A stretch of 64,000 nucleotides of DNA, taken from contig NZ_CAMIAF010000003.1 in NCBI RefSeq assembly GCF_946190375.1, forward strand, positions 62,001 to 126,000. Reading direction: 5' to 3'. Origin of the DNA: Streptococcus mitis (GTDB lineage Bacteria; Bacillota; Bacilli; Lactobacillales; Streptococcaceae). Below, piece by piece: positions 1 to 8,525 of the stretch. Made by a program: the position numbers and the translations under genes. How positions within the stretch are numbered: the first letter of the stretch is position 1; each line of letters starts with the position of its first letter. The notes below the pieces were generated by a model. The model saw only the letters and a program-made list of their open reading frames with translations, did not search any database and was not told where the DNA came from.

Positions 1-451
1 TCGAAGGTGTAAAGATATAATAGGCATTTTCAAAGAGATTAACATCCGCAGAAGTAGCCCCTGTCTTGTGACTACCAGCCATTGGATGGGCCCCGACAAA
101 GCGAACAGGTTTGCCAGCCAAATAGTTCTCCGCCGCATCCACAATGGCTGACTTGGTCGAACCAGCATCTGAAATAATGACACCTTCTTTCAAATCCAAG
201 TTGGCCAACTCCTTAATAAAGGAAATGGTTTGCTTTATTGGCAAGCTGAGAATGATGATATCTGCCAAAGGAGCAAAACTGGCAAAATCATCCGTTGCAC
301 GGTCAATCATGCCTTCTTTCAAGGCAATATCTCTCGAAGCTTGGCTGCGATTATAACCTAAAATTTCATAATCTGGATGATCGCGTTTGATACCAAGGGC
401 CATAGAGGCACCAATCAATCCAAGGCCCGCGATATAGACTGTTTTTGCCAT
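1..451 (-). CDS. tyrA: Prephenate dehydrogenase, 3' end cut off by window edge
   Basis: Oxidises prephenate to 4-hydroxyphenylpyruvate in tyrosine synthesis (cytoplasmic). The first 150 residues are present. They begin MAKTVYIAGLGLIGAS, a Rossmann NAD(P)-binding glycine motif, and later read VGAHPMAGSHKTG, the substrate-binding stretch typical of this family. The ATG at 451 follows AGGAG by six bases and lies nine bases after the aroC stop, so it is the next gene of the aro operon. The C-terminal half is outside the window. Confidence 0.93.
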   Translation of the reverse strand, partial: MAKTVYIAGLGLIGASMALGIKRDHPDYEILGYNRSQASRDIALKEGMIDRATDDFASFAPLADIIILSLPIKQTISFIKELANLDLKEGVIISDAGSTKSAIVDAAENYLAGKPVRFVGAHPMAGSHKTGATSADVNLFENAYYIFTPS

Positions 452-460
452 AGGAACTCC

Positions 461-1627
461 TTAATAGTTCTTTGTATAGTCTCGGTGTTGGGCTACCGCT
501 TTTTTTAGTTCCTCGAGATTATCTGATGAGAATTTTTCAAGGATTTCTTGCGCCAGAACCGTTGCCACAACGGCTTCCATAACTACACCTGCAGCTGGAA
601 GAGCGGTCGGATCACTTCTCTCCACAGTTGCCTTGTAGGGTTCATGGGTTTCGATATCCACACTCATAAGTGGTTTGTAGAGAGTAGGAATGGGTTTCAT
701 GACGCCACGAACAACAATCGGTTGCCCATTAGTCATACCACCTTCAAAACCACCTAGATTATTGGTGCGGCGAGTATAGCCGTCTTCTTTAGACCAGAGA
801 ATTTCATCCATAACTTGGCTACCTTTACGGTAACCAGCTTCAAAGCCGAGACCAAATTCCACCCCTTTAAAAGCATTGATAGAAACAACGGCTTGGGCCA
901 ATCGCGCATCTAATTTTCTGTCCCATTGGACATAGGAACCTAGACCAACTGGTACTCCTCCAACGACTGTCTCCACAACTCCACCGATAGTATCACCGTC
1001 ATGCTTGATTTGGTCAATGTAGTCCTTGATTTCCTGTTCCCTTTCTTGGTTGACAATAGAAACTTCGGACTGGGCAGCTCTTTCCTTAATCTCAGCAACT
1101 GTGAGATTCTCAGGAACATCGATTTCCTTGCCACCAAAGACTACGACATGGTTGGCAATCTCCATATCCAGCTCAGCCAAGAGGCGTTTTGCTACTGCGC
1201 CAACTGCCACCCGCATGGTGGTTTCACGGGCAGATGAACGCTCCAAAGAATTTCTCAAATCGTCAAAACGGTACTTGATTCCCCCAACCAAGTCGGCGTG
1301 ACCGGGACGAGGATGGGTGATTTTTCGTTTGCTTTTAAGGCGGTCTTCAATGTCTTCTGCAGACATGATATCCAGCCATTTCTGGTGATCTTTATTGATG
1401 ACATCCATGGTAATGGGAGCCCCAGTCGTCTTCCCATGGCGAACACCCGAAGTAAAGATAACTTGGTCGCTCTCAATCTTCATACGACCACCGCGGCCGT
1501 AGCCACCTTGACGGCGTTTAAGGTCCTCATTGATATCCTCTGCTGTCAAAGGTAGTCCAGCTGGAATTCCTTCAATGATAGCTGTCAGACGGGGGCCGTG
1601 TGATTCTCCTGCAGTTAAATATCTCAT
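461..1627 (-). CDS. aroC: Chorismate synthase
   Basis: Converts 5-enolpyruvylshikimate 3-phosphate to chorismate using reduced FMN, the last step of the shikimate pathway. The 388-residue product has the family's N-terminal signature ([12 protein letters not shown]), the [12 protein letters not shown] stretch near residue 130 and the C-terminal region containing [14 protein letters not shown]. Length is normal for the family. It lies nine bases downstream of aroB and nine upstream of tyrA, so it is cotranscribed with both. Confidence 0.97.
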   Translation of the reverse strand: MRYLTAGESHGPRLTAIIEGIPAGLPLTAEDINEDLKRRQGGYGRGGRMKIESDQVIFTSGVRHGKTTGAPITMDVINKDHQKWLDIMSAEDIEDRLKSKRKITHPRPGHADLVGGIKYRFDDLRNSLERSSARETTMRVAVGAVAKRLLAELDMEIANHVVVFGGKEIDVPENLTVAEIKERAAQSEVSIVNQEREQEIKDYIDQIKHDGDTIGGVVETVVGGVPVGLGSYVQWDRKLDARLAQAVVSINAFKGVEFGLGFEAGYRKGSQVMDEILWSKEDGYTRRTNNLGGFEGGMTNGQPIVVRGVMKPIPTLYKPLMSVDIETHEPYKATVERSDPTALPAAGVVMEAVVATVLAQEILEKFSSDNLEELKKAVAQHRDYTKNY

Positions 1628-1636
1628 ATACTCTCC

Positions 1637-2704
1637 TTATTTTACCAAGTAGTCTTTCATCTCTTCCAGAGAAACTGGGTGAATGGTCGCTGAACCAAGC
1701 TCTGGTACTAAGACCAATTTCAGGGTATTACCACGCGCTTTCTTATCATGAGTCAAAGCTTGATAAAGCTTATCTACATCCCAGTTTTCATAATCAACAG
1801 GCAAGCCAAATTTCTGACACATAGCTGTGATGAACTGGGTAATGCCAGTTGGCATAAGACCCTTTTTCTCAGCAACCTTGGAAATCTGCACCATGCCCAT
1901 GGCCACAGCTTCTCCATGCATGACCTTGCCATAACCGGCCGTTGCTTCAATGGCATGACCAATAGTGTGGCCAAAGTTGAGGTAAAGGCGTACACCATTG
2001 TCCAACTCATCCTCAACTACCATCTTGCGCTTGACCTGACAAGAATGTTCAATCAAAGCCTCTGCATGTTCCAGAATGCTCTCAACAGAACCATCCAGCT
2101 CCGTCAAGAGAGCCCACAGTTCTGGATCCTCAATCAAGCCATACTTGATAACCTCCCCCATCCCTTCAATCAACTCTCTTTTTCCAAGCGTTTCAAGGAC
2201 AAGTGGGTCAATCAGAACCCCGTCTGGCTGGGCAAAGGTACCCACCATATTCTTAGCAAATGGAGTGTTAACACCCGTCTTTCCACCGATAGAAGAATCC
2301 ACCTGAGCTGTCAAACTAGTCGGAATCTGAACAAAGTGAATACCCCGCATATAGGTAGAGGCTACAAAGCCAGCCAGGTCCCCAACAACGCCACCTCCTA
2401 GGGCTACAATCCCATCACTGCGGGTCAGACCTTGCTTGACCAAAAATTCATAGACTTTCTGAACAGTGGTCAAATTCTTTCTTTCTTCACCTTCTAAAAA
2501 GTCAAAAACAGCTACCTGAAAACCAGCATCTTCTAGGCTGAGCTTTAACTTCTCTGCATAAAGAGAAGCTACATGGTTATCTGTCACAATGACTACCTTT
2601 TGTGGTTGCCAGAGTTCTCGCAACCACTGACCAGCTTGAGCCAGACAACCTTTTTCAATCTGAATATCATAAGGATGATGAGGAATATCGATTCTGATTT
2701 TCAT
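1637..2704 (-). CDS. aroB: 3-dehydroquinate synthase
   Basis: Cyclises DAHP to 3-dehydroquinate, the second shikimate step; needs NAD+ and a divalent metal. The 355-residue protein shows the NAD-binding stretch [11 protein letters not shown] near residue 103 and the metal-site region [11 protein letters not shown]. Length is typical. It sits 18 bases after aroE and nine before aroC on the same strand. Confidence 0.97.
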   Translation of the reverse strand: MKIRIDIPHHPYDIQIEKGCLAQAGQWLRELWQPQKVVIVTDNHVASLYAEKLKLSLEDAGFQVAVFDFLEGEERKNLTTVQKVYEFLVKQGLTRSDGIVALGGGVVGDLAGFVASTYMRGIHFVQIPTSLTAQVDSSIGGKTGVNTPFAKNMVGTFAQPDGVLIDPLVLETLGKRELIEGMGEVIKYGLIEDPELWALLTELDGSVESILEHAEALIEHSCQVKRKMVVEDELDNGVRLYLNFGHTIGHAIEATAGYGKVMHGEAVAMGMVQISKVAEKKGLMPTGITQFITAMCQKFGLPVDYENWDVDKLYQALTHDKKARGNTLKLVLVPELGSATIHPVSLEEMKDYLVK

Positions 2705-2722
2705 AGGAGAATCTCCCTTTCT

Positions 2723-3577
2723 TTATTGGTATTTTTCTGTTAAGGACTGCCAAATCTCTTCTATTGGCATTTCCTTTCCTGTCCACAGTTGAAAAGCTTC
2801 TGCAGCTTGATAGAGCAACATTCCCAGACCGTTGACCGCTGGATTGCCCTTCCTCCTAGCCCATTTCAAAAATGGTGTTTCAAAGGGTTGGTAAATAATA
2901 TCTGCCACCAAGATAGTTTCTGGCAAATTGATGCTTTCAGGAACTGGGGATGATTGACCATCCATGCCCACACTGGTAGCATTGACCAGTAAATCCGACT
3001 CGGCAATCCTTTCTTGCAGTTCAGAAACATCTTCTAAAGCATACAGGTCCACTTTAAAACCTGTTTGCTCCTGTAACTTGTCTAGATAAGGTCTTGTTTT
3101 TTCCATCGAAACTGAACGAACAAAGACCGAAATCTGACTGACTCCGTCCAAAATAGCTTGCGCCAAAATGGACTTGGCCGCACCACCTGCACCCAGCAGG
3201 GTCATCTTCTTACCTGTAATTGTAAAAGAAGGCAAGCTCTTAAAAAATCCCTTGCCATCTGTATTATATCCAATTAAATTGCCATTCTCATTGACAACCG
3301 TATTGACCGCACCAATCAAGCGCGCTTCATCGCTCAGCTCATCCAAATAAGGAATCACCTGCTCCTTATAAGGCATGGACAGGTTGATACCAAACATCTG
3401 GTAGCGACGAATATTAGCCACTGTTTCTGCCAAGTCACTCGCTTCAATCTCCCAAGCCACATAAACACCATTGGTAGCTGTCGCCTCAAAGGCACTATTG
3501 TGAATAAAGGGGGAAATAGAATGCTTAATAGGATTGGCAACAACTGCAGCTAAACGTGTATAGCCATCAAGCTTCAT
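2723..3577 (-). CDS. aroE: Shikimate dehydrogenase (NADPH)
   Basis: Reduces 3-dehydroshikimate to shikimate. The 284-residue protein carries the substrate motif SISPFIHN near the N-terminus, the catalytic-lysine region MPYKEQV, NTDGKGF, and the nucleotide-binding loop [10 protein letters not shown]. Its start lies inside the last 11 bases of aroD, which points to translational coupling. Confidence 0.96.
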   Translation of the reverse strand: MKLDGYTRLAAVVANPIKHSISPFIHNSAFEATATNGVYVAWEIEASDLAETVANIRRYQMFGINLSMPYKEQVIPYLDELSDEARLIGAVNTVVNENGNLIGYNTDGKGFFKSLPSFTITGKKMTLLGAGGAAKSILAQAILDGVSQISVFVRSVSMEKTRPYLDKLQEQTGFKVDLYALEDVSELQERIAESDLLVNATSVGMDGQSSPVPESINLPETILVADIIYQPFETPFLKWARRKGNPAVNGLGMLLYQAAEAFQLWTGKEMPIEEIWQSLTEKYQ

Positions 3578-4244
3578 CCAAAATCTCCCTGATTTTTTTC
3601 ATACTAGCTAGAGAAATCTGGCCTGGGGCACTAGCCTCATCCAGACTAGCAAAGGACCAGCTAGAACCTGTCACATCCGCAGTGATACGAGAGACCTTGC
3701 CCACCTTGCCCATAGAAATGGTCACATATTCCTGCTCAGGATTGAGGATTTTAAAGCCTCGTGTATAGTTCATCAAGTCTAGCACATCCTGCTCCGTATG
3801 AGCCATCACCGCAACCTTGACAAGTTTTGGATTTAGGCTCGTCAACTCTGATAAGATTTCCATCATATTTTCAGGTGTTTCTTGGAAATTGTGGTAACTC
3901 AAAACGAGATTTGGGAAGTCCAGCATTTCCTCAAAGACATCCTTATAGCTATAGTACTCAAAATCAATATAGTCTGGTTGATAGAGTTGAGCCACTTCCT
4001 TGATGATTTGAACATACTCCTCAGAAGACAGTTCGATTTCTCCCCCTTCAGGACGAGTTCGCAACGTGAAAACCAATTCACGACCTGCAAATTTTTCAAA
4101 AATCGCTGGAGCCACCTGCAAAATCGCTTCTTTAGGCAGATAGTCGGCACGCCATTCAATGATATCAGCATCCAGATACCTCGTGGCATCAAGAGCCTGG
4201 GCCTCCTCTAAACTTCTTGGCATTACTGAAACGATTAATTTCAT
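3567..4244 (-). CDS. aroD: 3-dehydroquinate dehydratase, type I
   Basis: Dehydrates 3-dehydroquinate through a Schiff-base intermediate. The 225 residues include the N-terminal EWRADY motif, the catalytic His in LSYHNF and the Schiff-base Lys in LVKVAVMAH, which marks the type I (class I aldolase-like) enzyme rather than the unrelated type II. It overlaps the preceding methyltransferase gene by four bases (ATGA) and aroE by 11. Confidence 0.96.
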   Translation of the reverse strand: MKLIVSVMPRSLEEAQALDATRYLDADIIEWRADYLPKEAILQVAPAIFEKFAGRELVFTLRTRPEGGEIELSSEEYVQIIKEVAQLYQPDYIDFEYYSYKDVFEEMLDFPNLVLSYHNFQETPENMMEILSELTSLNPKLVKVAVMAHTEQDVLDLMNYTRGFKILNPEQEYVTISMGKVGKVSRITADVTGSSWSFASLDEASAPGQISLASMKKIREILDEA

Positions 4245-5404
4245 TTACTAACCTTCATACTAATCACCTTGAGGTAATTACTACTTTCATCTTTTTTATT
4301 ATAGGCGAAATCTGCTGGAAGACCGTATTTGTTTAAAATCTGGTAACTTCTTCCTGCAAAGCCTTTATCAATTTGTTCTGTAAATTTCTGGCGGGAAACA
4401 TTGGCAGCATTGGTACTGGCAATGATAATCCCTCCCGGATTTAAAATCTCAAGACTCTGGGATATCAACTTGTGATAATCCTTGGCCACAGAGAACGTTT
4501 GTTTTTTGTTCCGAGCAAAGCTAGGCGGATCTAGTACAATCACATCATAGGTCAAGCCTTTTCTCTTAGCGTATTTGAAATATTCAAAGACATCCATAAC
4601 TATAAAACGATGGTCGTCTGTGCTGAGCCCATTTGCCTGAAAATGTGCTTGAGACAATTCTCGTGAACGTTTAGCTAGGTCAACCGAAGTTGTCTGGCTT
4701 GCTCCTCCCATGGCCGCAGCTACTGAAAAGGCTGCTGTATAAGAAAACATATTGAGCAAGGATTTACCCATAGCCAATCCATCCACTAAACTACCGCGAA
4801 CTTCATGCTGGTCTAGGAAAATCCCTGTCATCAAGCCATCATTCATAAAGACTTGATACAGGACACCATTTTCCAAAACAGTGAAAAAGTTAGGTGCTTC
4901 TTGACCATAAACATGGGCAGATTCATAGTCCAAACCCTTAAAGCGTATCTTCTCATATGCTCCTAAAACCTCAGGAAAAACCTGTCTAAAAGCTTCTGAG
5001 ATGGTCTGACGAATCTGATAAACATAAGAGTTATACCAAGAAAAGACAGCATAGTCGCCATAAAGATCCACTGTCAGACCGCCAAAGCCATCCCCCTCTT
5101 GGTTGAAGAGACGAAAGGCAGTTGTCAAATCATCTTGATAGTAGGCTCTTCTCTTTTCTTTAGCTTGTCTAAACAGCGTTTCAAAGAAAGCTTGATTGAA
5201 GGCCACCTTGTCCTTACTAACAAACCAGCCCAAGCCCTTGTTTTGCTGAGAAAGGTAGGCAGTCCCAAGAAAGGTTCCTTCCTGACTCTGCACTTCTACT
5301 TCCTGATCCTTAAGATTGACATTCTCAAGATCACCGGCTTCTAGTAAAACTAGCCCCTTAGCGAGCTTCTTTTCAACCCTTTTACTAACTCTTATTCTAT
5401 TCAT
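4241..5404 (-). CDS. RlmI/RlmK-family rRNA methyltransferase (PUA + SAM domain)
   Basis: Probable 23S rRNA cytosine methyltransferase: an N-terminal PUA-like domain (residues 1-75) followed by a class I SAM fold. Visible motifs are [27 protein letters not shown] (SAM binding) and VIVLDPPSF (catalytic DPP). An in-frame ATG at 5413 overlaps the -10 box TATAAT (5417-5412), so the ATG at 5404 (MNRIRVSKR) is the better start, giving 387 aa and a probably leaderless mRNA. It is the first gene of the aro operon. The exact target base is not known from sequence. Confidence 0.88.
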   Translation of the reverse strand: MNRIRVSKRVEKKLAKGLVLLEAGDLENVNLKDQEVEVQSQEGTFLGTAYLSQQNKGLGWFVSKDKVAFNQAFFETLFRQAKEKRRAYYQDDLTTAFRLFNQEGDGFGGLTVDLYGDYAVFSWYNSYVYQIRQTISEAFRQVFPEVLGAYEKIRFKGLDYESAHVYGQEAPNFFTVLENGVLYQVFMNDGLMTGIFLDQHEVRGSLVDGLAMGKSLLNMFSYTAAFSVAAAMGGASQTTSVDLAKRSRELSQAHFQANGLSTDDHRFIVMDVFEYFKYAKRKGLTYDVIVLDPPSFARNKKQTFSVAKDYHKLISQSLEILNPGGIIIASTNAANVSRQKFTEQIDKGFAGRSYQILNKYGLPADFAYNKKDESSNYLKVISMKVSK

Positions 5405-5411
5405 AACTACC

Positions 5412-5440
5412 ATTATATCAAACTTTTAGCCAATTCTCAA
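5412..5440 (-). promoter_or_regulatory. Promoter of the methyltransferase-aro operon
   Basis: TTGAGA (5440-5435), a 17-base spacer ending in TGA, and TATAAT (5417-5412). The extended -10 TGATATAAT ends seven bases before the ATG at 5404, so transcription would begin at or next to the start codon. It is back-to-back with the promoter at 5462-5490. Confidence 0.8.
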
Positions 5441-5461
5441 AAAAGAAACTACCCTTGCTTT

Positions 5462-5490
5462 TTTACTCTTCTTTTAAAAAATGGTATACT
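5462..5490 (+). promoter_or_regulatory. Promoter of the LtaS-like gene
   Basis: TTTACT (5462-5467), a 17-base spacer and TATACT (5485-5490), with an extended -10 TGGTATACT. It decides the start of the next gene, because the in-frame TTG at 5455 lies upstream of it. Confidence 0.78.
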
Positions 5491-5520
5491 AATACTAATA
5501 AAAAATTAGGAAGTAAATGT

Positions 5521-7671
5521 GTGAGAAGCAATTTTAACAAAATCCAAAAAGCCGTCGGTACCAGACTGGGTTTTGTCCTAACCCTTTTAATCCTCTATTG
5601 GCTCAAAACCTTATTAGCCTATGCCGTTGACTTTAATTTAGATATTCAAGTGGGCAAGTTGCAGGGAAATTACCTTGCCTTTATCGCCTTTTTCAATCCC
5701 CTTCCTTTGGGGCTACTCCTGCTAGCTTCAGCCCTCTATGCTCGCTCAACCAAGATCTTTTATGGTCTAAGTATAGCTATTTATAGCCTTTTATTCATTT
5801 GGCTCTATTCCAACGTCTTTTACTATCGAGAATTTAGCGACTTTATCACGGCCAATACCATGAAGGTGGTCAGCAAGGTGTCTGTTGGTACTGCAGAACT
5901 AGAGTTACTGCGCTTTTGGGATTTCATCTATTTTATGGATTTCCCACTGCTGGCTTTCCTTTTCTATAAAAAATTCATCCAGCTGGATAGGAGACCTTTC
6001 AAATTCCGCTCCAGTGTTGCTATCACTGCTCTCTCAGCCCTTCTCTTTTCTGCTAATCTTTTCTTGGCTGAAATTGAGCGTCCCGATCTCCTATCAAGAG
6101 GATTTTCTAATTATTATGTTGTCCGCGCCCTCAGTTTGCCCGCCTTTTTAGGCTATAGTGCCAACCAATCCTACAGTGCAAACAAGGAACGTGCCAAGGC
6201 TTCTGAGACTGATCTTCAACCTATTACAGATTATATTCAAGAGCATTCGGCTAAGCCCAATCCAGACTATTTTGGCTTGGCCAAAGGAAAAAATGTGATT
6301 TATCTCCACTTGGAGAGTTTTCAGCAGTTCCTACTGGACTATAAACTCAACATAGATGGAACTGAGCATGAAGTCACTCCCTTCCTCAACTCCCTCTACC
6401 ATTCGCAATCAACCCTAGCCTTTTCGAATATCTTTAACCAAGTCAAGGCTGGTAAGACCTCAGATGCGGAAACCATGCTGGAGACTGGTTTGTTTGGACT
6501 TGACCAAGGTTCCTTTATGGTCAATTACGGTGGTACCAATACCCAGCAGGCAGCTCCTTTTATCCTATCAAAAAATGGCTACCAATCAAGTGCAGTCTTT
6601 CATGGTAATATTGGGACCTTCTGGAACCGGAATACGACCTACAAACAATGGGGCTACCAATACTTCTTTGATGCTTCCTACTTCACCAAGCAAGACAGTA
6701 GCAATTCTTTCCAATATGGTTTAAATGATAAAATCATGATGAAAGATTCTATCCAATATCTGGAGCATTTACAGCAGCCTTTTTATACTAAGTATATCAC
6801 GGTGTCCAATCACTATCCCTATGCTAGCAATCTGACAGGCGATGAGCTTGGTTTCCCATTGGCTAAAACCAAAGATGAAACAATCAACGGCTACTTCCAA
6901 ACAGCTAACTATCTGGATAGTGCTATCAAGGCCTTCTTTGACTATCTCAAAGAAAGTGGCCTCTATGAAAAATCCATCATCGTCATCTATGGAGACCATT
7001 ATGGCATTTCCAACTCCCGCAATCCTGAGCTGGCACCCTTGATTGGAAAGACTTCTGAGAACTGGTCGAATTACGACAATGCCATGTTGCAACGAGTGCC
7101 TTTTATGGTGGTCATGCCTGGTTATGAAAAGGGGCAAATCATCAATACCTACGGTGGACAAATCGATATCTTACCGACTCTCGAACACCTCCTTGGTATT
7201 GAGTCCAATTCCTTCCTTCAAGTTGGGCAAGACCTTCTGTCTCCAGATCATCAAGAAATCGTTGCCTTTCGGACTGCCAATTCCTTCGTCACACCAAAAT
7301 ACACCAGTTATGATGGACGAACCTACTATACTGAAAGTGGTCTTGAAATCAGTAATCTTGATGAACAAGCTCAGACTGAACTAGAAATCGTTCGGCAGGC
7401 AGCCAGCCAACAGCTGAAAATCAGCGACCAGATTCAAACTGGTGATTTAATACGTTTCTACCAAGCAGATCATCTTGGAAAAGTTGATACAGAAAGTATT
7501 TCTTACCTCAATTCTTTGCCAATTCTGCAAAAGATTGAGCAGGAAAAAGGTAGTCAATCAACCAGTCTCTTTAGCCAACGACAAGGTAAAACCAGTGCTG
7601 ACCTTTTCAAGGCACCAAGTTACCAAGAACTCCATCCAGATTCGGCAGAAACCGAATCAAAATCACAATAA
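5521..7671 (+). CDS. LtaS-type phosphoglycerol transferase (sulfatase fold, membrane)
   Basis: A membrane enzyme of the lipoteichoic acid synthase/alkaline phosphatase superfamily. About five hydrophobic helices occupy the first 200 residues and an extracytoplasmic catalytic domain follows. Family residues are visible: VIYLHLESF (metal Glu), AGKTSDAE (nucleophilic Thr), FWNRNTTY, SNHYPY and IYGDHYGIS (metal Asp/His). The start is GTG at 5521, seven bases after AGGAAG and downstream of the promoter, giving 716 aa. The family makes or transfers glycerol phosphate chains. In the pneumococcus, whose teichoic acids are choline-containing and made by another route, the substrate is uncertain. Confidence 0.88.
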   Translation: MRSNFNKIQKAVGTRLGFVLTLLILYWLKTLLAYAVDFNLDIQVGKLQGNYLAFIAFFNPLPLGLLLLASALYARSTKIFYGLSIAIYSLLFIWLYSNVFYYREFSDFITANTMKVVSKVSVGTAELELLRFWDFIYFMDFPLLAFLFYKKFIQLDRRPFKFRSSVAITALSALLFSANLFLAEIERPDLLSRGFSNYYVVRALSLPAFLGYSANQSYSANKERAKASETDLQPITDYIQEHSAKPNPDYFGLAKGKNVIYLHLESFQQFLLDYKLNIDGTEHEVTPFLNSLYHSQSTLAFSNIFNQVKAGKTSDAETMLETGLFGLDQGSFMVNYGGTNTQQAAPFILSKNGYQSSAVFHGNIGTFWNRNTTYKQWGYQYFFDASYFTKQDSSNSFQYGLNDKIMMKDSIQYLEHLQQPFYTKYITVSNHYPYASNLTGDELGFPLAKTKDETINGYFQTANYLDSAIKAFFDYLKESGLYEKSIIVIYGDHYGISNSRNPELAPLIGKTSENWSNYDNAMLQRVPFMVVMPGYEKGQIINTYGGQIDILPTLEHLLGIESNSFLQVGQDLLSPDHQEIVAFRTANSFVTPKYTSYDGRTYYTESGLEISNLDEQAQTELEIVRQAASQQLKISDQIQTGDLIRFYQADHLGKVDTESISYLNSLPILQKIEQEKGSQSTSLFSQRQGKTSADLFKAPSYQELHPDSAETESKSQ

Positions 7672-7672
7672 A

Positions 7673-7707
7673 AGATGCTCTTCCGTCTTGGAGGAGCATT
7701 TCTTTTT
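7673..7707 (+). terminator. Terminator of the LtaS-like gene
   Basis: ATGCTC (7675-7680) pairs with GAGCAT (7694-7699), followed by TTTCTTTTT. It begins directly after the stop codon. Confidence 0.85.
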
Positions 7708-7710
7708 ATC

Positions 7711-7751
7711 AATGAAAATCAAAGAGCAAACTAAGAAACTAGCCTCAGATT
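7711..7751 (-). repeat. BOX element remnant (boxC end only)
   Basis: About 40 bases starting TCAATGAAAATCAAAGAGCA match the left end of the complete BOX copy at 9940-10091. The match is lost after the CTAGCCTCAG-like stretch and no boxA end follows, so this is a truncated copy. Confidence 0.75.
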
Positions 7752-7791
7752 AACTGTGAGATTATAGGTAGAGAGGTTGTACCTGCAATAT

Positions 7792-7932
7792 ATGACTGTC
7801 AAGTTTAGTGGTGTAGATAGTAGAATAAAGATGAGAAGGCATAGAGAGAAGATAAATCACCTTAAGCAGGTATCTGGAAAATTTGATTTTATAGAGAAGC
7901 CTTTTGTTACAAACTCAATATACTATCAATAA
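7792..7932 (+). CDS. Short unrecognised ORF (46 aa), possibly a gene remnant
   Basis: ATG to TAA encodes 46 mostly basic residues starting MTVKFSGVDSRIKMRRHREK. The frame continues open for eight codons upstream without a better start. I do not recognise it. No convincing ribosome site precedes it (GAGAGG lies about 15 bases upstream) and its end overlaps the 3' end of the convergent gene at 7907-8125. It could be a fragment of a larger gene broken at this junction, or chance. Confidence 0.25.
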   Translation: MTVKFSGVDSRIKMRRHREKINHLKQVSGKFDFIEKPFVTNSIYYQ

Positions 7933-8125
7933 ATAATATCATAGAAGCAACAATAATTATAATTTCACCTATTTGCATAATCCTATTTCGAACTCTAAAT
8001 ATATTTTCTATCAAAAATACTTGAAAAAGACACATTATAGGAATTAAATTTTTTGAAATTGAAAAATATCCAAATAAATAAACTATAAACAACAAAAATA
8101 GAAACTTGTTATATTTCTTATTCAT
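7907..8125 (-). CDS. Small hydrophobic membrane protein, unknown function (72 aa)
   Basis: The 72-residue product has two hydrophobic segments (about residues 8-36 and 52-70) separated by a short basic stretch (RVRNR). It has a strong ribosome site (AGAGGGG, five to six bases before the ATG) and a near-consensus promoter 51 bases upstream, so it is very likely expressed. No family recognised. It stands alone, divergent from the candidate small RNA at 8287. Confidence 0.7.
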   Translation of the reverse strand: MNKKYNKFLFLLFIVYLFGYFSISKNLIPIMCLFQVFLIENIFRVRNRIMQIGEIIIIVASMILFIDSILSL

Positions 8126-8176
8126 GACATTCCCCTCTTTATTTTTTGATTACCAATCTTAATCATTTACAACCAC

Positions 8177-8205
8177 ATTATAACAAACTACGAAATCCTT
8201 GTTAA
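8177..8205 (-). promoter_or_regulatory. Promoter of the 72-aa membrane protein gene
   Basis: TTAACA (8205-8200), 17-base spacer, TATAAT (8182-8177), with extended -10 TGTTATAAT. The predicted leader is about 45 bases. Confidence 0.78.
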
Positions 8206-8251
8206 CAAATATTGCCATTTTTTAAAATTTTTTGTGATTCTTACTTCGATA

Positions 8252-8280
8252 TTGATTTTAGATGACTTTTCGTCTATACT
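8252..8280 (+). promoter_or_regulatory. Promoter of the candidate small RNA
   Basis: TTGATT (8252-8257), exactly 17 bases, TATACT (8275-8280). No open reading frame of useful size lies downstream before the terminator at 8424-8446. Confidence 0.72.
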
Positions 8281-8286
8281 TAGGTG

Positions 8287-8446
8287 TGAACACAACAGTT
8301 CTACTTTGTGTACGATAAACTATGAGCCTTTTGTGCCATATTTTTCTCCTTTCGCTTTACAATTGGCTTGAACACCTTTATTGTATCGCGTTTGGAGTTT
8401 TTTTGGTATAACCTTCGATGCATACCCGCATAGCGGGTGTTTTTTT
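8287..8446 (+). ncRNA. Candidate small RNA, about 160 nt, family not recognised
   Basis: A near-consensus promoter (8252-8280) and a perfect intrinsic terminator (8424-8446) frame a stretch with no coding potential. Inside are a possible hairpin ACACAA/TTGTGT around 8290-8312 and a U-rich, pyrimidine-rich segment near 8340-8352. It does not show the SRP RNA, tmRNA, RNase P or CiaR-regulated csRNA sequences that I know. I could not confirm 6S RNA. It is transcribed towards the 3' end of the helicase gene. Confidence 0.55.
8424..8446 (+). terminator. Terminator of the candidate small RNA
   Basis: ACCCGC (8424-8429), loop ATA, GCGGGT (8433-8438), then GTTTTTTT. A perfect six-pair GC-rich stem with a U-run on the plus strand only. 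Confidence 0.88.
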
Positions 8447-8470
8447 GTCTCGCACCTAACGGAGCGAGAC
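8447..8470. other. GC-rich hairpin next to the small RNA terminator
   Basis: GTCTCGC (8447-8453) and GCGAGAC (8464-8470) form a perfect seven-pair stem with a ten-base loop. There is no U-run in either direction, so it is not a standard terminator. A second short hairpin (GACT-GAA-AGTC) follows at once. Confidence 0.5.
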
Positions 8471-8488
8471 GGACTGAAAGTCACATAA

Positions 8489-8519
8489 TTAAAAAAGTTG
8501 GAGCTCAGTACTCCAACAA
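8489..8519 (-). terminator. Terminator of the helicase gene
   Basis: Read on the minus strand: GTTGGAG, seven-base loop, CTCCAAC, then TTTTTT. The two arms are at 8511-8517 and 8497-8503. Confidence 0.88.
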
Positions 8520-8525
8520 TTACTA

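Noticed and set aside
1748-2401. 217-codon open frame on the plus strand opposite aroB
   Set aside because: It lies fully antisense to a clear, motif-bearing aroB and has no recognisable domain or ribosome site; a shadow of codon use.
5455-5520. TTG start for the LtaS-like gene
   Set aside because: It lies upstream of the promoter -10 box (5485-5490), so it cannot be in the mRNA.
8287-8446. 6S RNA, SRP RNA, tmRNA or RNase P as identity of the small RNA
   Set aside because: No conserved sequence of SRP RNA, tmRNA or RNase P seen; 6S depends on secondary structure that I could not confirm by eye.
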